DNA of 33,637 nucleotides from Clostridia bacterium (lineage in GTDB: Bacteria; Bacillota; Clostridia; TANB77; CAG-508), in NCBI GenBank assembly GCA_017510525.1, contig JAFWNC010000016.1, positions 1-33,637 of the forward strand. The letters are read 5' to 3'. A program made the position numbers and the translations under genes. Below the pieces are notes generated by a model, which saw nothing but the letters and a program-made list of their open reading frames with translations, made no database searches and was not told where the DNA came from. Shown here piece after piece: positions 24,598 to 32,766 of this stretch (position 1 is its first letter; each line of letters begins with the position of its first letter).

Positions 24598-24882
24598 ATG
24601 AAGAAAGTTTTTAATGCAAAGAAATTATATATTAAGTTACTTATTATTCTATTTGTTGCTTATTTTGTTTCTACATTAATAAGCCAACAATCAAAAATAA
24701 ATTCATATAAAGAATCTCAAAGTTATTATCAAAGTAAAATTGAAGAAGCAGAAGATTATCAAGAATCTTTATCTGCTTTAAAAGAAAATGTTAATTCTAA
24801 AGAATATATTGAAGAAATAGCTAGAGATAAATTAGATATGTATTTACCTAATGAAAGAGTGTATGTAGATATAAGTAAGTAA
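24598..24882 (+). CDS. divIC: Septum formation protein of the DivIC/FtsB family
   Basis: A 94-residue bitopic membrane protein of the cell-division complex with FtsL and DivIB/FtsQ. It has a short basic cytoplasmic start, one TM helix (about 13-29), a coiled coil (about 32-62) and the conserved end YIEEIARDKLDMYLPNERVYV. Its place after yabP and yabQ matches the Bacillus order. The ribosome site is weak (GATGAGGT at 24584-24591). Confidence 0.87.
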   Translation: MKKVFNAKKLYIKLLIILFVAYFVSTLISQQSKINSYKESQSYYQSKIEEAEDYQESLSALKENVNSKEYIEEIARDKLDMYLPNERVYVDISK

Positions 24883-24907
24883 CTATATTTATTATAGTTA
24901 CTTTTTG
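24877..24907 (+). terminator. Intrinsic terminator after divIC
   Basis: A perfect 11-bp stem (24877-24887 with 24893-24903) with a 5-nt loop and a short T run. It overlaps the end of the gene. Confidence 0.85.
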
Positions 24908-24984
24908 TTTTCAAAAATAATTTAATTCTTATTTTAAATCCAAAAATAAAATTAAATAAAATATTAAAATAGGGGGCATATAAA

Positions 24985-26262
24985 ATGAATTATGAAGAAA
25001 TGTCAGTAAGTGAGCTAAAGGAGCTAGCAAAAGAGAAAGGACTGGAAAATATTTCTAAATTAAAAAAACAAGATTTAATTGACAAATTATCATCATTAGA
25101 TGTTAATGAAAAAGAAAGAAAAGAAGGTATTTACAAACTAACAAATGATGGTGACCAAATAGCTGAAGGTATTTTAGAGGTAATGCCTGATGGATATGGT
25201 TTTTTAAGAGGAGATAACTATTTATCTACTCCAAAAGATGTTTACATTTCACCAGTACAAATTAGAAGATTTAGATTAGATACAGGTGATTATGTTAAAG
25301 GAATTATGAGAATGCCAAAAGAAGGCGAAAAATTTCCAGCTCTTATTTATGTAGGTGAAGTAAATGGTGAGCATCCTGAAAAAGCAATGAAGAGAAAGTC
25401 TTTTGATGATTTAACACCAATATATCCAAATGAAAGATTAAAACTAGAAACAGTTCCAACTGAATATACTATGAGATTAATGGATTTATTATCACCAATT
25501 GGAAAAGGGCAGAGGGGTATGATTGTTGCTCCACCAAAAGCTGGAAAAACAACAATATTGAAGAAGATAGCTAATAGTATTACAACAAATAATCCTGAAA
25601 TAGAATTAATTGTTTTACTAATCGATGAAAGACCTGAAGAAGTAACTGATATGAAAAGGTCTATAAAAGGAGACGTTATCTATTCAACTTTTGATGAATT
25701 ACCAGAACACCATGTTAAAGTTGCTGAAATGGTTTTAGAAAGAGCTAAAAGATTAACAGAGCAAAATAAAGATGTTGTAATACTATTAGATAGTATTACA
25801 AGATTAGCAAGAGCATATAACCTTGTTGTTCCTTCTTCTGGGAAAACTCTTTCTGGAGGATTTGATCCAAGTGCATTACATAAACCTAAGAGATTTTTTG
25901 GTGCTGCTAGAAATACAGAGGACGCTGGAAGTCTTACAATTTTAGCTACTGCATTAGTTGAAACAGGTAGCAGAATGGATGATGTTATTTTTGAAGAATT
26001 CAAGGGAACTGGTAATATGGAAGTTCATTTAGATAGAAAATTATCTGAAAAACGTATATTCCCAGCAATAGATGTTAATAAGTCTGGAACAAGAAGAGAA
26101 GATTTATTACTTACAAAACCAGAAATGGAATGTATGTATTCAATTAGAAGAGCAATGTCAAATATGACAAACACTGATATTACTGAAAAATTGATATCTC
26201 AAATTACAGCAACAAAAACAAATAAAGAATTTATTGAAAAAATTGAAAAAACATTAAAATAA
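24985..26262 (+). CDS. rho: Transcription termination factor Rho
   Basis: A 425-residue hexameric RNA helicase that ends Rho-dependent transcripts. A Rho_N/SAP-like segment (1-38, [15 protein letters not shown]) leads to the cold-shock-like RNA-binding domain (about 55-125, [11 protein letters not shown]), followed by Walker [10 protein letters not shown] (182-190), Walker [17 protein letters not shown]-loop [20 protein letters not shown] and R-loop [13 protein letters not shown]. There is no large N-terminal insertion of the kind seen in some Firmicutes and Actinobacteria. GGGGG at 24972-24976 precedes ATG 24985. Closely following yabPQ-divIC is unlike Bacillus, where rho is elsewhere. Confidence 0.96.
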   Translation: MNYEEMSVSELKELAKEKGLENISKLKKQDLIDKLSSLDVNEKERKEGIYKLTNDGDQIAEGILEVMPDGYGFLRGDNYLSTPKDVYISPVQIRRFRLDTGDYVKGIMRMPKEGEKFPALIYVGEVNGEHPEKAMKRKSFDDLTPIYPNERLKLETVPTEYTMRLMDLLSPIGKGQRGMIVAPPKAGKTTILKKIANSITTNNPEIELIVLLIDERPEEVTDMKRSIKGDVIYSTFDELPEHHVKVAEMVLERAKRLTEQNKDVVILLDSITRLARAYNLVVPSSGKTLSGGFDPSALHKPKRFFGAARNTEDAGSLTILATALVETGSRMDDVIFEEFKGTGNMEVHLDRKLSEKRIFPAIDVNKSGTRREDLLLTKPEMECMYSIRRAMSNMTNTDITEKLISQITATKTNKEFIEKIEKTLK

Positions 26263-26268
26263 AAAACA

Positions 26269-26307
26269 AAAAAGAACAATAATTATTATAATATTGTTCT
26301 TTTTTTA
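26269..26307 (+). terminator. Intrinsic terminator after rho
   Basis: AAAGAACAATA pairs with TATTGTTCTTT, followed by a run of Ts. Confidence 0.88.
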
Positions 26308-26356
26308 GTTATATGATATTATTTATTTATTCAAAAATATAAAGAGGATATTTAGT

Positions 26357-27229
26357 ATGGAAAAAATCTTAGAAGTTAAAAATTTAACAAAATATTATAA
26401 AGATGTTTTAGGTGTTAAGAATATTAATTTTGAACTATATAGAGGTGAAATATTTGGTTTTATTGGTCCAAACGGTGCTGGTAAATCAACTACTATACGT
26501 TCAATTTTAAATTTGATTAACAAAACATCTGGAGAAGTACTGTTTAAAGGAAAACAACTTACAAAAGATAATCTAGAACTAAAGAAATTAATAGGATATC
26601 TTCCTAGTGAAGTCCGCTTATATGAAGATTTAACAGTAAAAGACTTAATTGATTTTCATTTAAAGTTTTTTGATAAAGATTTTTCAAAGAGGAGAGAAGA
26701 ATTAGTAAAACGACTAAAACTTGACGAAAACAAGAAAATTGAAGATTTATCACTAGGTAATTTAAAGAAAGTAGGAATTGTATTAGCATTTGTACATGGA
26801 CCACAATTATTAATACTTGATGAACCTACAAGTGGTCTTGATCCATTAATACAACAAGAATTTTATAACTTATTATTAGAAGAAAAAGAAAAGGGAACAA
26901 CAATATTCTATTCTACTCACGTTTTAAGTGAAATTTCAAAAATATGTGATAGGGTAGGAATAATCAAGTCAGGTAATTTGATAAAAATAGAACCAATAAA
27001 AGACTTGATAGATAAGAGCTTAACCTATGTTACAATTACATCAAAAGACTGTGAAAAAATTATTAATGATCTAAAACTAGATATAAAAGACTATAAAGAT
27101 AATACAATTTCATTTAAAAATTTCATGGAATCAAATGAACTGCTTAAAGCAATAGTAAAATATGATATTGATAAAATATATATAGAACCAGCATCTATTG
27201 AAGATGTATTTATGCACTACTATAAGTAA
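26357..27229 (+). CDS. ABC transporter ATPase, ABC-2 exporter type
   Basis: A 290-residue cytosolic ATPase. Walker A GPNGAGKST is near 36-44, a degenerate signature LSLGNLKKVGIV near 132-143 (usual LSGGxxxR; here LSLGN), Walker B LLILDEPTSGLDP near 151-163, and H-loop STHVLSE. The C-terminal 80 residues resemble the DrrA/CcmA-type extension. RBS AGAGGA lies before ATG 26357. The permease gene follows after 10 nt. The cargo is unknown; multidrug or peptide export and envelope stress are typical for the family. Confidence 0.88.
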   Translation: MEKILEVKNLTKYYKDVLGVKNINFELYRGEIFGFIGPNGAGKSTTIRSILNLINKTSGEVLFKGKQLTKDNLELKKLIGYLPSEVRLYEDLTVKDLIDFHLKFFDKDFSKRREELVKRLKLDENKKIEDLSLGNLKKVGIVLAFVHGPQLLILDEPTSGLDPLIQQEFYNLLLEEKEKGTTIFYSTHVLSEISKICDRVGIIKSGNLIKIEPIKDLIDKSLTYVTITSKDCEKIINDLKLDIKDYKDNTISFKNFMESNELLKAIVKYDIDKIYIEPASIEDVFMHYYK

Positions 27230-27239
27230 GGAGAAAAAA

Positions 27240-28031
27240 ATGTTTTGTAGAGAATTAAAAGTAAACTTTAAAAATTTTTGTATATGGACAATTGTAACTA
27301 TTATACTATTCTTAATAGTATTTCTAGTATATCCATCAATTATGAGTAGCTCTCAAGCTGATCAAATAGATGAAATGATGAAAATCTTTCCAGAAGATAT
27401 GTTAAAAGCATTTAATATGGATATCTCATCAATTGATAATGTATATGGATGGCTTAAATCAGAGGGATTTGTCTTTATTCTATTAATAATAGGATGTTAT
27501 TCTGGAATATTAGGATCAAATATATTATTAAAAGAGGAAAGTGATGGAACAATAGAATATCTAGGAACATTACCAATAAAAAGAGCAAATATAGTTTTAA
27601 CAAAAAGTATTATTGGTGTATTTTATATTACAATTATTACAGCAATAATAGGAATTTTTAATTTTATTGGACTTGAATTAAGTGGAAGTTTTGATGAGAA
27701 ACAGTTTATTTTACTAAGTATAACACCACTCTTATCATCTTATATAATTTTCTTTGTTTGTTTATTCTTATCAACATTTACAAATAAAACACAAAAAATG
27801 TTAGGAATAAGCCTAGGAGTAGTATTTGTAAGCTATTTATTAAATACACTTTCATCACTTGCTGAAGAAGTAGAGTTTTTAAAATATTTTTCTGCATTCA
27901 CATTATCAGATATAAGAAATGTTATAATAAATACATCAATAGATTTAAAAATGGTAATTGCAAGTATAATTGGATCTTTTATTTTTCTTATACTTACAAC
28001 AATTAGATACAATAAAAAGGAATTAGTATAA
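27240..28031 (+). CDS. ABC-2 type membrane permease
   Basis: A 263-residue membrane protein with six predicted TM helices: one at about 17-35, an extracellular stretch of about 50 residues, then five more to the C-terminus. It contains the usual ABC-2 segment ILLKEESDGTIEYLGTLPIKR. It pairs with the ATPase upstream. A longer frame begins at 27198, but ATG 27240 has AAGGAG at the right distance (27228-27233), overlapping the ATPase stop region. Confidence 0.85.
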   Translation: MFCRELKVNFKNFCIWTIVTIILFLIVFLVYPSIMSSSQADQIDEMMKIFPEDMLKAFNMDISSIDNVYGWLKSEGFVFILLIIGCYSGILGSNILLKEESDGTIEYLGTLPIKRANIVLTKSIIGVFYITIITAIIGIFNFIGLELSGSFDEKQFILLSITPLLSSYIIFFVCLFLSTFTNKTQKMLGISLGVVFVSYLLNTLSSLAEEVEFLKYFSAFTLSDIRNVIINTSIDLKMVIASIIGSFIFLILTTIRYNKKELV

Positions 28032-28040
28032 AAATTACTC

Positions 28041-28075
28041 AAAAGACTGGTAATTATTGAAATTATCAGTCTTTT
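28041..28075 (+). terminator. Intrinsic terminator after the ABC-2 operon
   Basis: AAAAGACTGGTAATT pairs with AATTATCAGTCTTTT (one G-U), ending in Ts. The core is shared with the hairpin at 32143-32179. Confidence 0.88.
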
Positions 28076-28090
28076 ATTATATAATAAATA

Positions 28091-28138
28091 ATGAACCCAA
28101 ATTTTTTAGGAGATAAATTAGAAAAATATAATGAGTAA
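28091..28138 (+). CDS. Possible 15-codon upstream ORF overlapping the transglutaminase-like start
   Basis: ATG 28091 opens a 15-residue frame whose stop overlaps ATG 28131. The downstream gene has its AGGAG at 28108-28112, 18 nt from its ATG, which is unusually far. Coupled translation would explain this, but the ORF has no ribosome site of its own and may be chance. Confidence 0.2.
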   Translation: MNPNFLGDKLEKYNE

Positions 28139-29108
28139 TTTAGAAAAATATATAAAAAGAATAAAAGAATATATATCCAAAAATGAAGATATAACTGAAA
28201 CAGAAATAATAAGATATGTATATTTAGATTTAGGTAAAAAACTTTCTTTTAACGAAAACTTCATACCATTTGGAAACAGCAAAAAAAAGCAAAACCTATA
28301 TAATTATCACAGTAGAAATATAAAAGATTTAGAAGAATGTATGGAATCTAAAAAAGCAATATGTAAATCAATATCCTATATTTTTGAACACGTATTAAAA
28401 AATATAGGAATAGATGCAAGAACTATTACAGATGCAAACGATGAAAGAAATTGCCCACATACATTTAATTTAATAACTCAAAAAGATGGAAAGCAGTATT
28501 TAGTTGACCTACAAGAAGATATATATAATATACAATCTCATTCATTTACGAAAAATTTTGGAGCATCTGTTAAAGATAATAAAAAATATGTAATATCAAA
28601 ATTTGAACAAGAACAAATGGATAGAAAAAACGGATATATAAATAATGACGAATATTATTCAAACGATTATCTACATCTTTTAAAATATGATTCAAGCTTT
28701 ATTGAAGATTTTAATGAAAAAGTAAGATTTATATTAGAAAACATTGATGTCTATGATAACCCAAACATGGGATATACAGACAGACAATGGCATCATAAAA
28801 CAATATTAGAAGAATTTTTCAACAAAAAAGAATTTGATTATCAAAATAATAGTGGTAAAATAAAAATGATTGATTGTTATAAAGACATTGATAATAAAAG
28901 ACATTATATTAATTGTATTACTGTCCAAACACAAAACGAACCAGAAATATATATTTATAATAAAAAAGAATATAAGTACTGTCAAATGAATTTTATTGAC
29001 TTTGCCAGAGCAGTAAAAAATGGAGTAGTACTATATAAATGTAATATTCAAGGCTTGAATAAAGCAATAAGAAATTTAAATGAAGTTGTTATAATAAATG
29101 GAAAATAG
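28131..29108 (+). CDS. Transglutaminase-like (papain-fold) protein of unknown role
   Basis: A 325-residue soluble protein without signal peptide. The core fits a transglutaminase-like Cys-His-Asp fold: C78 in KKAICKSISYIFEHVLKNIG, H110 in NCPHTFNLI and D126 in QYLVDLQED. The C-terminal 170 residues (about 150-325) are rich in Tyr/Asn/Lys and are not recognised; IKMIDCYKDIDNKRHYINC and VVLYKCNIQGLNKA stand out. Bacterial members may be proteases, peptide cyclases or amidases, so activity is open. The start is uncertain because AGGAG is far upstream. It is followed by a small membrane protein and TfoX-N and methyltransferase genes in one tight series. Confidence 0.6.
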   Translation: MSNLEKYIKRIKEYISKNEDITETEIIRYVYLDLGKKLSFNENFIPFGNSKKKQNLYNYHSRNIKDLEECMESKKAICKSISYIFEHVLKNIGIDARTITDANDERNCPHTFNLITQKDGKQYLVDLQEDIYNIQSHSFTKNFGASVKDNKKYVISKFEQEQMDRKNGYINNDEYYSNDYLHLLKYDSSFIEDFNEKVRFILENIDVYDNPNMGYTDRQWHHKTILEEFFNKKEFDYQNNSGKIKMIDCYKDIDNKRHYINCITVQTQNEPEIYIYNKKEYKYCQMNFIDFARAVKNGVVLYKCNIQGLNKAIRNLNEVVIINGK

Positions 29109-29123
29109 AGGAGAATTAAACAT

Positions 29124-29639
29124 ATGAGAAATTATAATAAAACAGTTATACTAAAACCAAACGAATATAAATCAGTTTCAAATTTAACAGCATTTTCAGG
29201 TACTTGGATACCACGTCATGGTATAATCATAACAAAAGACGAAAGCAATTTTCCAATAAGAACAGCATATACAATTGATGATGATTGTGAAATAGAAGTA
29301 CAATACAATGAAGAAAAACACTATGGAAAAGTAAAATATATATCAAGTTCATCTCGAAGAAAATACTACATGTTTTTGAAATATTATATTATTATATTGC
29401 AGATATTAGCAATTATAGCTACAGTATATGAAATAGAAGTAAACGGAAACTACCTTGTAAAAGGATCACCAGCCGAAGATTTAGGTCTTCCTTTTATTAT
29501 AACTTGGCTAAATCTTGATATAGTAGTATTGCGTAATACTCATACAATAACTAAATGGATTATATCAAAATTTTGCTATATTATATTATTAATATGTACA
29601 TTCAAATTTTTAGCATATTTGATAGGATTATTTTGTTAA
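29124..29639 (+). CDS. Small membrane protein of unknown function
   Basis: A 171-residue protein. The first 80 residues are soluble and beta-rich (HGIIITKDESNFPIRTAYTIDDDCEIEVQYNEE is its centre, shown here only by position 33-64). TM helices lie at about 84-101 and 144-168, with another hydrophobic stretch at 120-135. I do not recognise the family. It starts 15 nt after the transglutaminase-like gene behind GAGGAG, so a joint role is possible. Confidence 0.6.
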   Translation: MRNYNKTVILKPNEYKSVSNLTAFSGTWIPRHGIIITKDESNFPIRTAYTIDDDCEIEVQYNEEKHYGKVKYISSSSRRKYYMFLKYYIIILQILAIIATVYEIEVNGNYLVKGSPAEDLGLPFIITWLNLDIVVLRNTHTITKWIISKFCYIILLICTFKFLAYLIGLFC

Positions 29640-29654
29640 TAGGAGTAATAAACT

Positions 29655-29960
29655 ATGGCAACATCAAAAGAATATAATGATTTTATATTAGAACAATTAG
29701 ATTTATTAGATAATATAACTTGCAAAGCTATGATGGGTGAGTTTATATTATATTATAATAATGTTTTATTTGGTGGAATCTATGATAATAGATTACTTGT
29801 AAAAATAGTTGATACTAATAAAAAATATAATATGCAAGAGCAGATACCTTATGAAAATGCAAAACTAATGTATTTAGTTGATGATATAGATAATAAAGAA
29901 TTATTAAAGGAAATTATTATTGAAACTTGTAAAGGATTATCAAATAAAGGGAGGAAATAA
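29655..29960 (+). CDS. TfoX N-terminal-domain protein
   Basis: A 101-residue single-domain protein matching the TfoX_N family (SKEYNDFILEQL, then CKAMMGEFILYYNNVLFGGIYDNRLLVK). TfoX in gammaproteobacteria regulates competence, but stand-alone N domains in Firmicutes have no established function. RBS AGGAG precedes ATG 29655. The methyltransferase start follows 1 nt after the stop. Confidence 0.82.
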   Translation: MATSKEYNDFILEQLDLLDNITCKAMMGEFILYYNNVLFGGIYDNRLLVKIVDTNKKYNMQEQIPYENAKLMYLVDDIDNKELLKEIIIETCKGLSNKGRK

Positions 29961-29961
29961 A

Positions 29962-30681
29962 ATGGAATATAAGAGAACCGAAAAATATAATATAGATTTA
30001 GTTAATGAAAAAATTATGGGACCTAATCCACTTAAATTAGAAGAAGAACTTATGAAAGATAATACAATAAAATCTGGTTCAATAGTTATGGATTTAGGAA
30101 GTGGACAAGGTATCACATCAATTTTTTTAGTAAAAGAGTATGGATTTAAAGTATATGCAACAGACCTTTGGAGTGAGCCAGAAGAAAATAAAAAATTTTT
30201 TAATGAAATGGGATTAACAGATGAACAAATTATTCCTATAAAAGCAGATGCAACTGATTTAAAATATGAAAAAGAGTTTTTTGATGCAGTTGTTAGCACA
30301 GATTCTTATAACTATTTTGGAAGAGATGAGAGCTATCTTGATGAAAAACTATTACCTTTTGTAAAAAGAGGAGGATATATTTATATAGTTGTTCCTGGAA
30401 TGAAGAAAGACTGTCATAATGATGTTCATAAAGAATTATTACTATCTTGGACCCCTGAACAATTAGATTACATTCATGATATAGAATATTGGAAAAATAT
30501 TGTTTCTAAATCTAAAAACTGCGACATTGTTTCAATTCATGAGATGGAAAGCAATGAAGAATGTTGGAACGATTGGATAAAATGTGATAACGATTATTCA
30601 AGAAATGATAAAAAAGCAATTGATGCAGGAGCTTGTAAATATTTGAACTTTATTGCTATTATTTTAAGGAAGAAAATATAA
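29962..30681 (+). CDS. Class I SAM-dependent methyltransferase
   Basis: A 239-residue cytosolic enzyme. SAM-binding motif I is VMDLGSGQG (near residues 39-47), with acidic VYATDLW ending strand 2 and KADATDL, then DAVVSTDSYNYFG as motif IV. It looks like small-molecule methyltransferases of the UbiE/Methyltransf_11 type; the substrate is unknown. A longer frame begins at 29920, but GGGAGG (29949-29954) serves ATG 29962. Confidence 0.85.
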   Translation: MEYKRTEKYNIDLVNEKIMGPNPLKLEEELMKDNTIKSGSIVMDLGSGQGITSIFLVKEYGFKVYATDLWSEPEENKKFFNEMGLTDEQIIPIKADATDLKYEKEFFDAVVSTDSYNYFGRDESYLDEKLLPFVKRGGYIYIVVPGMKKDCHNDVHKELLLSWTPEQLDYIHDIEYWKNIVSKSKNCDIVSIHEMESNEECWNDWIKCDNDYSRNDKKAIDAGACKYLNFIAIILRKKI

Positions 30682-30719
30682 GATCCAAAATTGTAAATTA
30701 TAATTTATGAGGTATATAT

Positions 30720-30935
30720 ATGAGTAAATATGAGCCATTATGGAAATACATTAAAGTCAATGAAAAAGCAGAATATAAAATTTCTTATGAAGAAATAAAA
30801 AATATTTTAGGATTTGATATAGATCATTCGTTTTTAACTTACAAAAAAGAATTATTAGAATATGGATATGAAGTTATTAAAATATCAATAAAAGAAAAAT
30901 ATGTTTTAATACAAAAAAACGAAAGTGGGATATAA
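30720..30935 (+). CDS. Small conserved protein starting SKYEPLWKYI
   Basis: A 71-residue protein with the pattern YEPLWKYIK..EEIKNILGF.ID.SFLTYKKELLEYGY. I have seen this layout in many small bacterial proteins (possibly the group named DUF7662), but no function is known. It looks like a small alpha/beta or winged-helix fold. RBS GAGGT precedes it, and its stop overlaps the next ATG (TAATG). Confidence 0.65.
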   Translation: MSKYEPLWKYIKVNEKAEYKISYEEIKNILGFDIDHSFLTYKKELLEYGYEVIKISIKEKYVLIQKNESGI

Positions 30936-31441
30936 TGAAAAATATAGCAAATTATGTATCTATTAGCAGAGCCATCATGTCAATAATATTAGCTATTATA
31001 GAAACATTTTCTTTCCCATTTTATATATTATATATTTATTGTGGTATATCAGATATGTTAGATGGTTATGTTGCAAGAAGGACTAAAAGTACCAGCAAAA
31101 TAGGAGCTAGATTAGATAGTATCGCAGATATAATATTTGTTATTGTAGCAATAATAAAAATATTACCAGTTTTACAATTATCTGATGGAATAGTTATATG
31201 GGCTGTTATTATTGCTTTAATAAAGATGATTAATGTAATATGCTCTTATATTTACTATAAAAAATTAGTATTACTACATACTATTGCTAATAAAATAACA
31301 GGATTAATATTATTTATAGCACCTTTGATAATAATAAATACTAATTCAATAATATTTGAAATCATTATTTGTATAGTAGCAATTTTTTCAGCAATACAAG
31401 AAGGTCATTATATTAGAACAAAAAAGATAGATATAAATTGA
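30935..31441 (+). CDS. CDP-alcohol phosphatidyltransferase
   Basis: A 168-residue integral membrane enzyme that joins a CDP-diacylglycerol-type lipid to an alcohol. The complete catalytic motif is visible: D40-x2-D43-G44-x2-A47-R48-x8-G57-x3-D61-x3-D65. It has five to six TM helices. PgsA or a related phospholipid synthase is possible, but short accessory members also exist and the acceptor is not known. Translation is coupled to the preceding small gene by a 1-nt overlap. Confidence 0.86.
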   Translation: MKNIANYVSISRAIMSIILAIIETFSFPFYILYIYCGISDMLDGYVARRTKSTSKIGARLDSIADIIFVIVAIIKILPVLQLSDGIVIWAVIIALIKMINVICSYIYYKKLVLLHTIANKITGLILFIAPLIIINTNSIIFEIIICIVAIFSAIQEGHYIRTKKIDIN

Positions 31442-31457
31442 CTCTACGATAAGTAGG

Positions 31458-31486
31458 TTGTAAGTCTTAACAATTCAAATTATAAT
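31458..31486 (+). promoter_or_regulatory. Promoter of the HTH-desulfoferrodoxin-like gene
   Basis: TTGTAA (31458-31463), 17-nt spacer, TATAAT (31481-31486). Confidence 0.72.
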
Positions 31487-31506
31487 TTTAACTGGAGGTA
31501 AGAAAA

Positions 31507-32091
31507 GTGAATAATTATATAACAGGGAAAATTATAAAAGAATTAAGAGAAAAGGAACAGTTAACACAACTTGAGTTAGCAGATATTATTGGAGTAAGTG
31601 ATAAAGCAATAAGTAAATGGGAGACAGGAAAAGGATTGCCAGATATTACTTTAATTGAACCATTATCAAAAGCATTAAAAGTGTCTATAATTGAGCTAAT
31701 GAATGGCGAATATATAATAAATCAAAACAAATCAAGCAATATGCTAAAATCAAAGTTTTCTGTATGTCCTATTTGTGGGAATATAATTCATACAATGGGA
31801 GAAAATATAAATTCTTGTTGTGGAATAAGTTTGCCTATTTTAGAAGCAGAAAACGAAAATAAAAAACATATTATAAATTGTAAAATAATTGAAAATGAAT
31901 ATTATATTTCGATTGAACACGATATGACAAAAGAACATTATATTTCATTTATTGCTTATATTACGAATGATAGATGTGAAATTGTAAAGCTATATCCAGA
32001 ACAAAATGCTGAAGCTAGATTTTTGAAAAGAGGAAAAGGCATAATATATGCTTATTGCAATAAAGATGGTTTGATTAAGAAAAATATATAA
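31507..32091 (+). CDS. XRE-family regulator fused to a desulfoferrodoxin-like metal domain
   Basis: A 194-residue protein starting at GTG with GGAGG 8 nt upstream. Residues 1-66 form an XRE helix-turn-helix (TQLELADIIGVSDKAISKWETGKGLPD). Residues 84-110 contain CPIC at 87-90 and CC at 104-105, the desulforedoxin-type iron site. Residues 118-192 resemble the superoxide reductase domain: H121, H138 and H144 in EHDMTKEHYISF, and C184 in YCNKDG. In desulfoferrodoxin the last ligand is His in CNxHG; here it is D187. A redox- or metal-sensing transcription factor is the likely role; reductase activity is doubtful. It is followed by a CsoR regulator and a desulforedoxin-like mini-protein. Confidence 0.8.
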   Translation: MNNYITGKIIKELREKEQLTQLELADIIGVSDKAISKWETGKGLPDITLIEPLSKALKVSIIELMNGEYIINQNKSSNMLKSKFSVCPICGNIIHTMGENINSCCGISLPILEAENENKKHIINCKIIENEYYISIEHDMTKEHYISFIAYITNDRCEIVKLYPEQNAEARFLKRGKGIIYAYCNKDGLIKKNI

Positions 32092-32108
32092 CATTAAAAT
32101 GTGCACAA

Positions 32109-32141
32109 GATTTTGGTGTTGTAAACAAGTATTAGAACAAA
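32109..32141. repeat. Dispersed direct repeat, copy 1
   Basis: GATTTTGGTGTTGTAAACAAG and the following 12 nt recur at 32760-32792 with one mismatch, and in part at 32822-32842. Confidence 0.75.
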
Positions 32142-32142
32142 T

Positions 32143-32179
32143 AGACTGATAATTAGTTGAAATTATCGGTCTTTTCTTT
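32143..32179 (+). terminator. Intrinsic terminator after the HTH-desulfoferrodoxin-like gene
   Basis: AGACTGATAATT (32143-32154) pairs with AATTATCGGTCT (32161-32172, one G-U), with TTTTCTTT after it. Confidence 0.85.
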
Positions 32180-32192
32180 ATATACCCCCTTA

Positions 32193-32221
32193 TTTACAAA
32201 ATACCCATAAGGGTATATAAT
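32193..32221 (+). promoter_or_regulatory. csoR promoter
   Basis: TTTACA (32193-32198), 17-nt spacer, TATAAT (32216-32221). The spacer is occupied by the CsoR-type operator. Confidence 0.82.
32201..32216. promoter_or_regulatory. CsoR-type operator between -35 and -10
   Basis: ATACCC-ATAA-GGGTAT is a perfect 6-bp inverted repeat of the kind bound by CsoR-family repressors. A related TATACCCCCT lies at 32181-32190. Binding would block RNA polymerase, so the gene is probably autoregulated. Confidence 0.78.
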
Positions 32222-32238
32222 ACTTTTGGAGGTAAGAA

Positions 32239-32538
32239 ATGAAAGAAAATAATTGTTGTAATAAAAAAACAATAAGGGGAATAGATGAAAAGAAATTGAT
32301 AACAAATAGATTAAATCGAATTAGTGGACAAATAAATGGAATAAAGAAAATGATAGACAATGATACTTATTGTAATGATGTTTTAATACAATTAAAAGCA
32401 GTAGAAAGTTCTATACAAAGTTTATCAAATCACATATTAGAGAATCATCTATATAATTGTGTAACAAGAGATTTAGAAAATGGAGAACTTGACACAATAG
32501 ATGAATTAATTAGTTTGTTTAAAAGATTTAATAAATAA
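32239..32538 (+). CDS. csoR: CsoR-family metal-sensing repressor (copper-type ligand set)
   Basis: A 99-residue all-helical DUF156 repressor. The Cys-His-Cys ligand set is complete with the spacing of copper CsoR: C45 (after Y44), H70 and C74. Typical stretches are RLNRISGQINGIKKMIDND and YCNDVLIQLKAVESSIQSL. Two more Cys at 6-7 lie in the N-terminal tail. Metal binding should release the operator at 32201-32216. GGAGGT precedes ATG 32239. Copper is the first guess, but no copper ATPase or chaperone is in view; the next gene encodes a Cys-rich mini-protein. Confidence 0.88.
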   Translation: MKENNCCNKKTIRGIDEKKLITNRLNRISGQINGIKKMIDNDTYCNDVLIQLKAVESSIQSLSNHILENHLYNCVTRDLENGELDTIDELISLFKRFNK

Positions 32539-32573
32539 TAAATCTGAAATTTGTAAGAAAGGAGTTTTAAATT

Positions 32574-32723
32574 ATGGAAAAATTCGTAAGATGTGAAAAA
32601 TGTGGAGCAATGGTTAAAGTGTTAATTGACTGCACTTGTGATAATTGTGGTATTAAATGTTGTAATGAAACAATGAAAGAAATATCAGAAGAAGATGCAA
32701 AAAAATATTTAGAAAATAAATAA
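32574..32723 (+). CDS. Seven-cysteine desulforedoxin-like mini-protein
   Basis: A 49-residue protein not covered by usual length cut-offs. AAAGGAG lies 9 nt before ATG 32574. C7-x2-C10-G and VKVL, later C29-C30 and ETMKEI, match desulforedoxin (CxxCG..VKVL..CCGxxM), but the middle is 3 residues longer and carries three extra Cys (C20, C22, C25). It follows csoR by 35 nt with no terminator between, so it should be under CsoR control. It might bind iron, zinc or the ion sensed by CsoR. Confidence 0.78.
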   Translation: MEKFVRCEKCGAMVKVLIDCTCDNCGIKCCNETMKEISEEDAKKYLENK

Positions 32724-32736
32724 ATATAATCATCAG

Positions 32737-32766
32737 AAAATCTTCCGACTTGCTCGGAAGATTTTG
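32737..32766 (+). terminator. Intrinsic terminator after the csoR unit
   Basis: AAAATCTTCCGA (32737-32748) pairs perfectly with TCGGAAGATTTT (32754-32765). Only the stem Ts serve as T tract. Confidence 0.78.
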
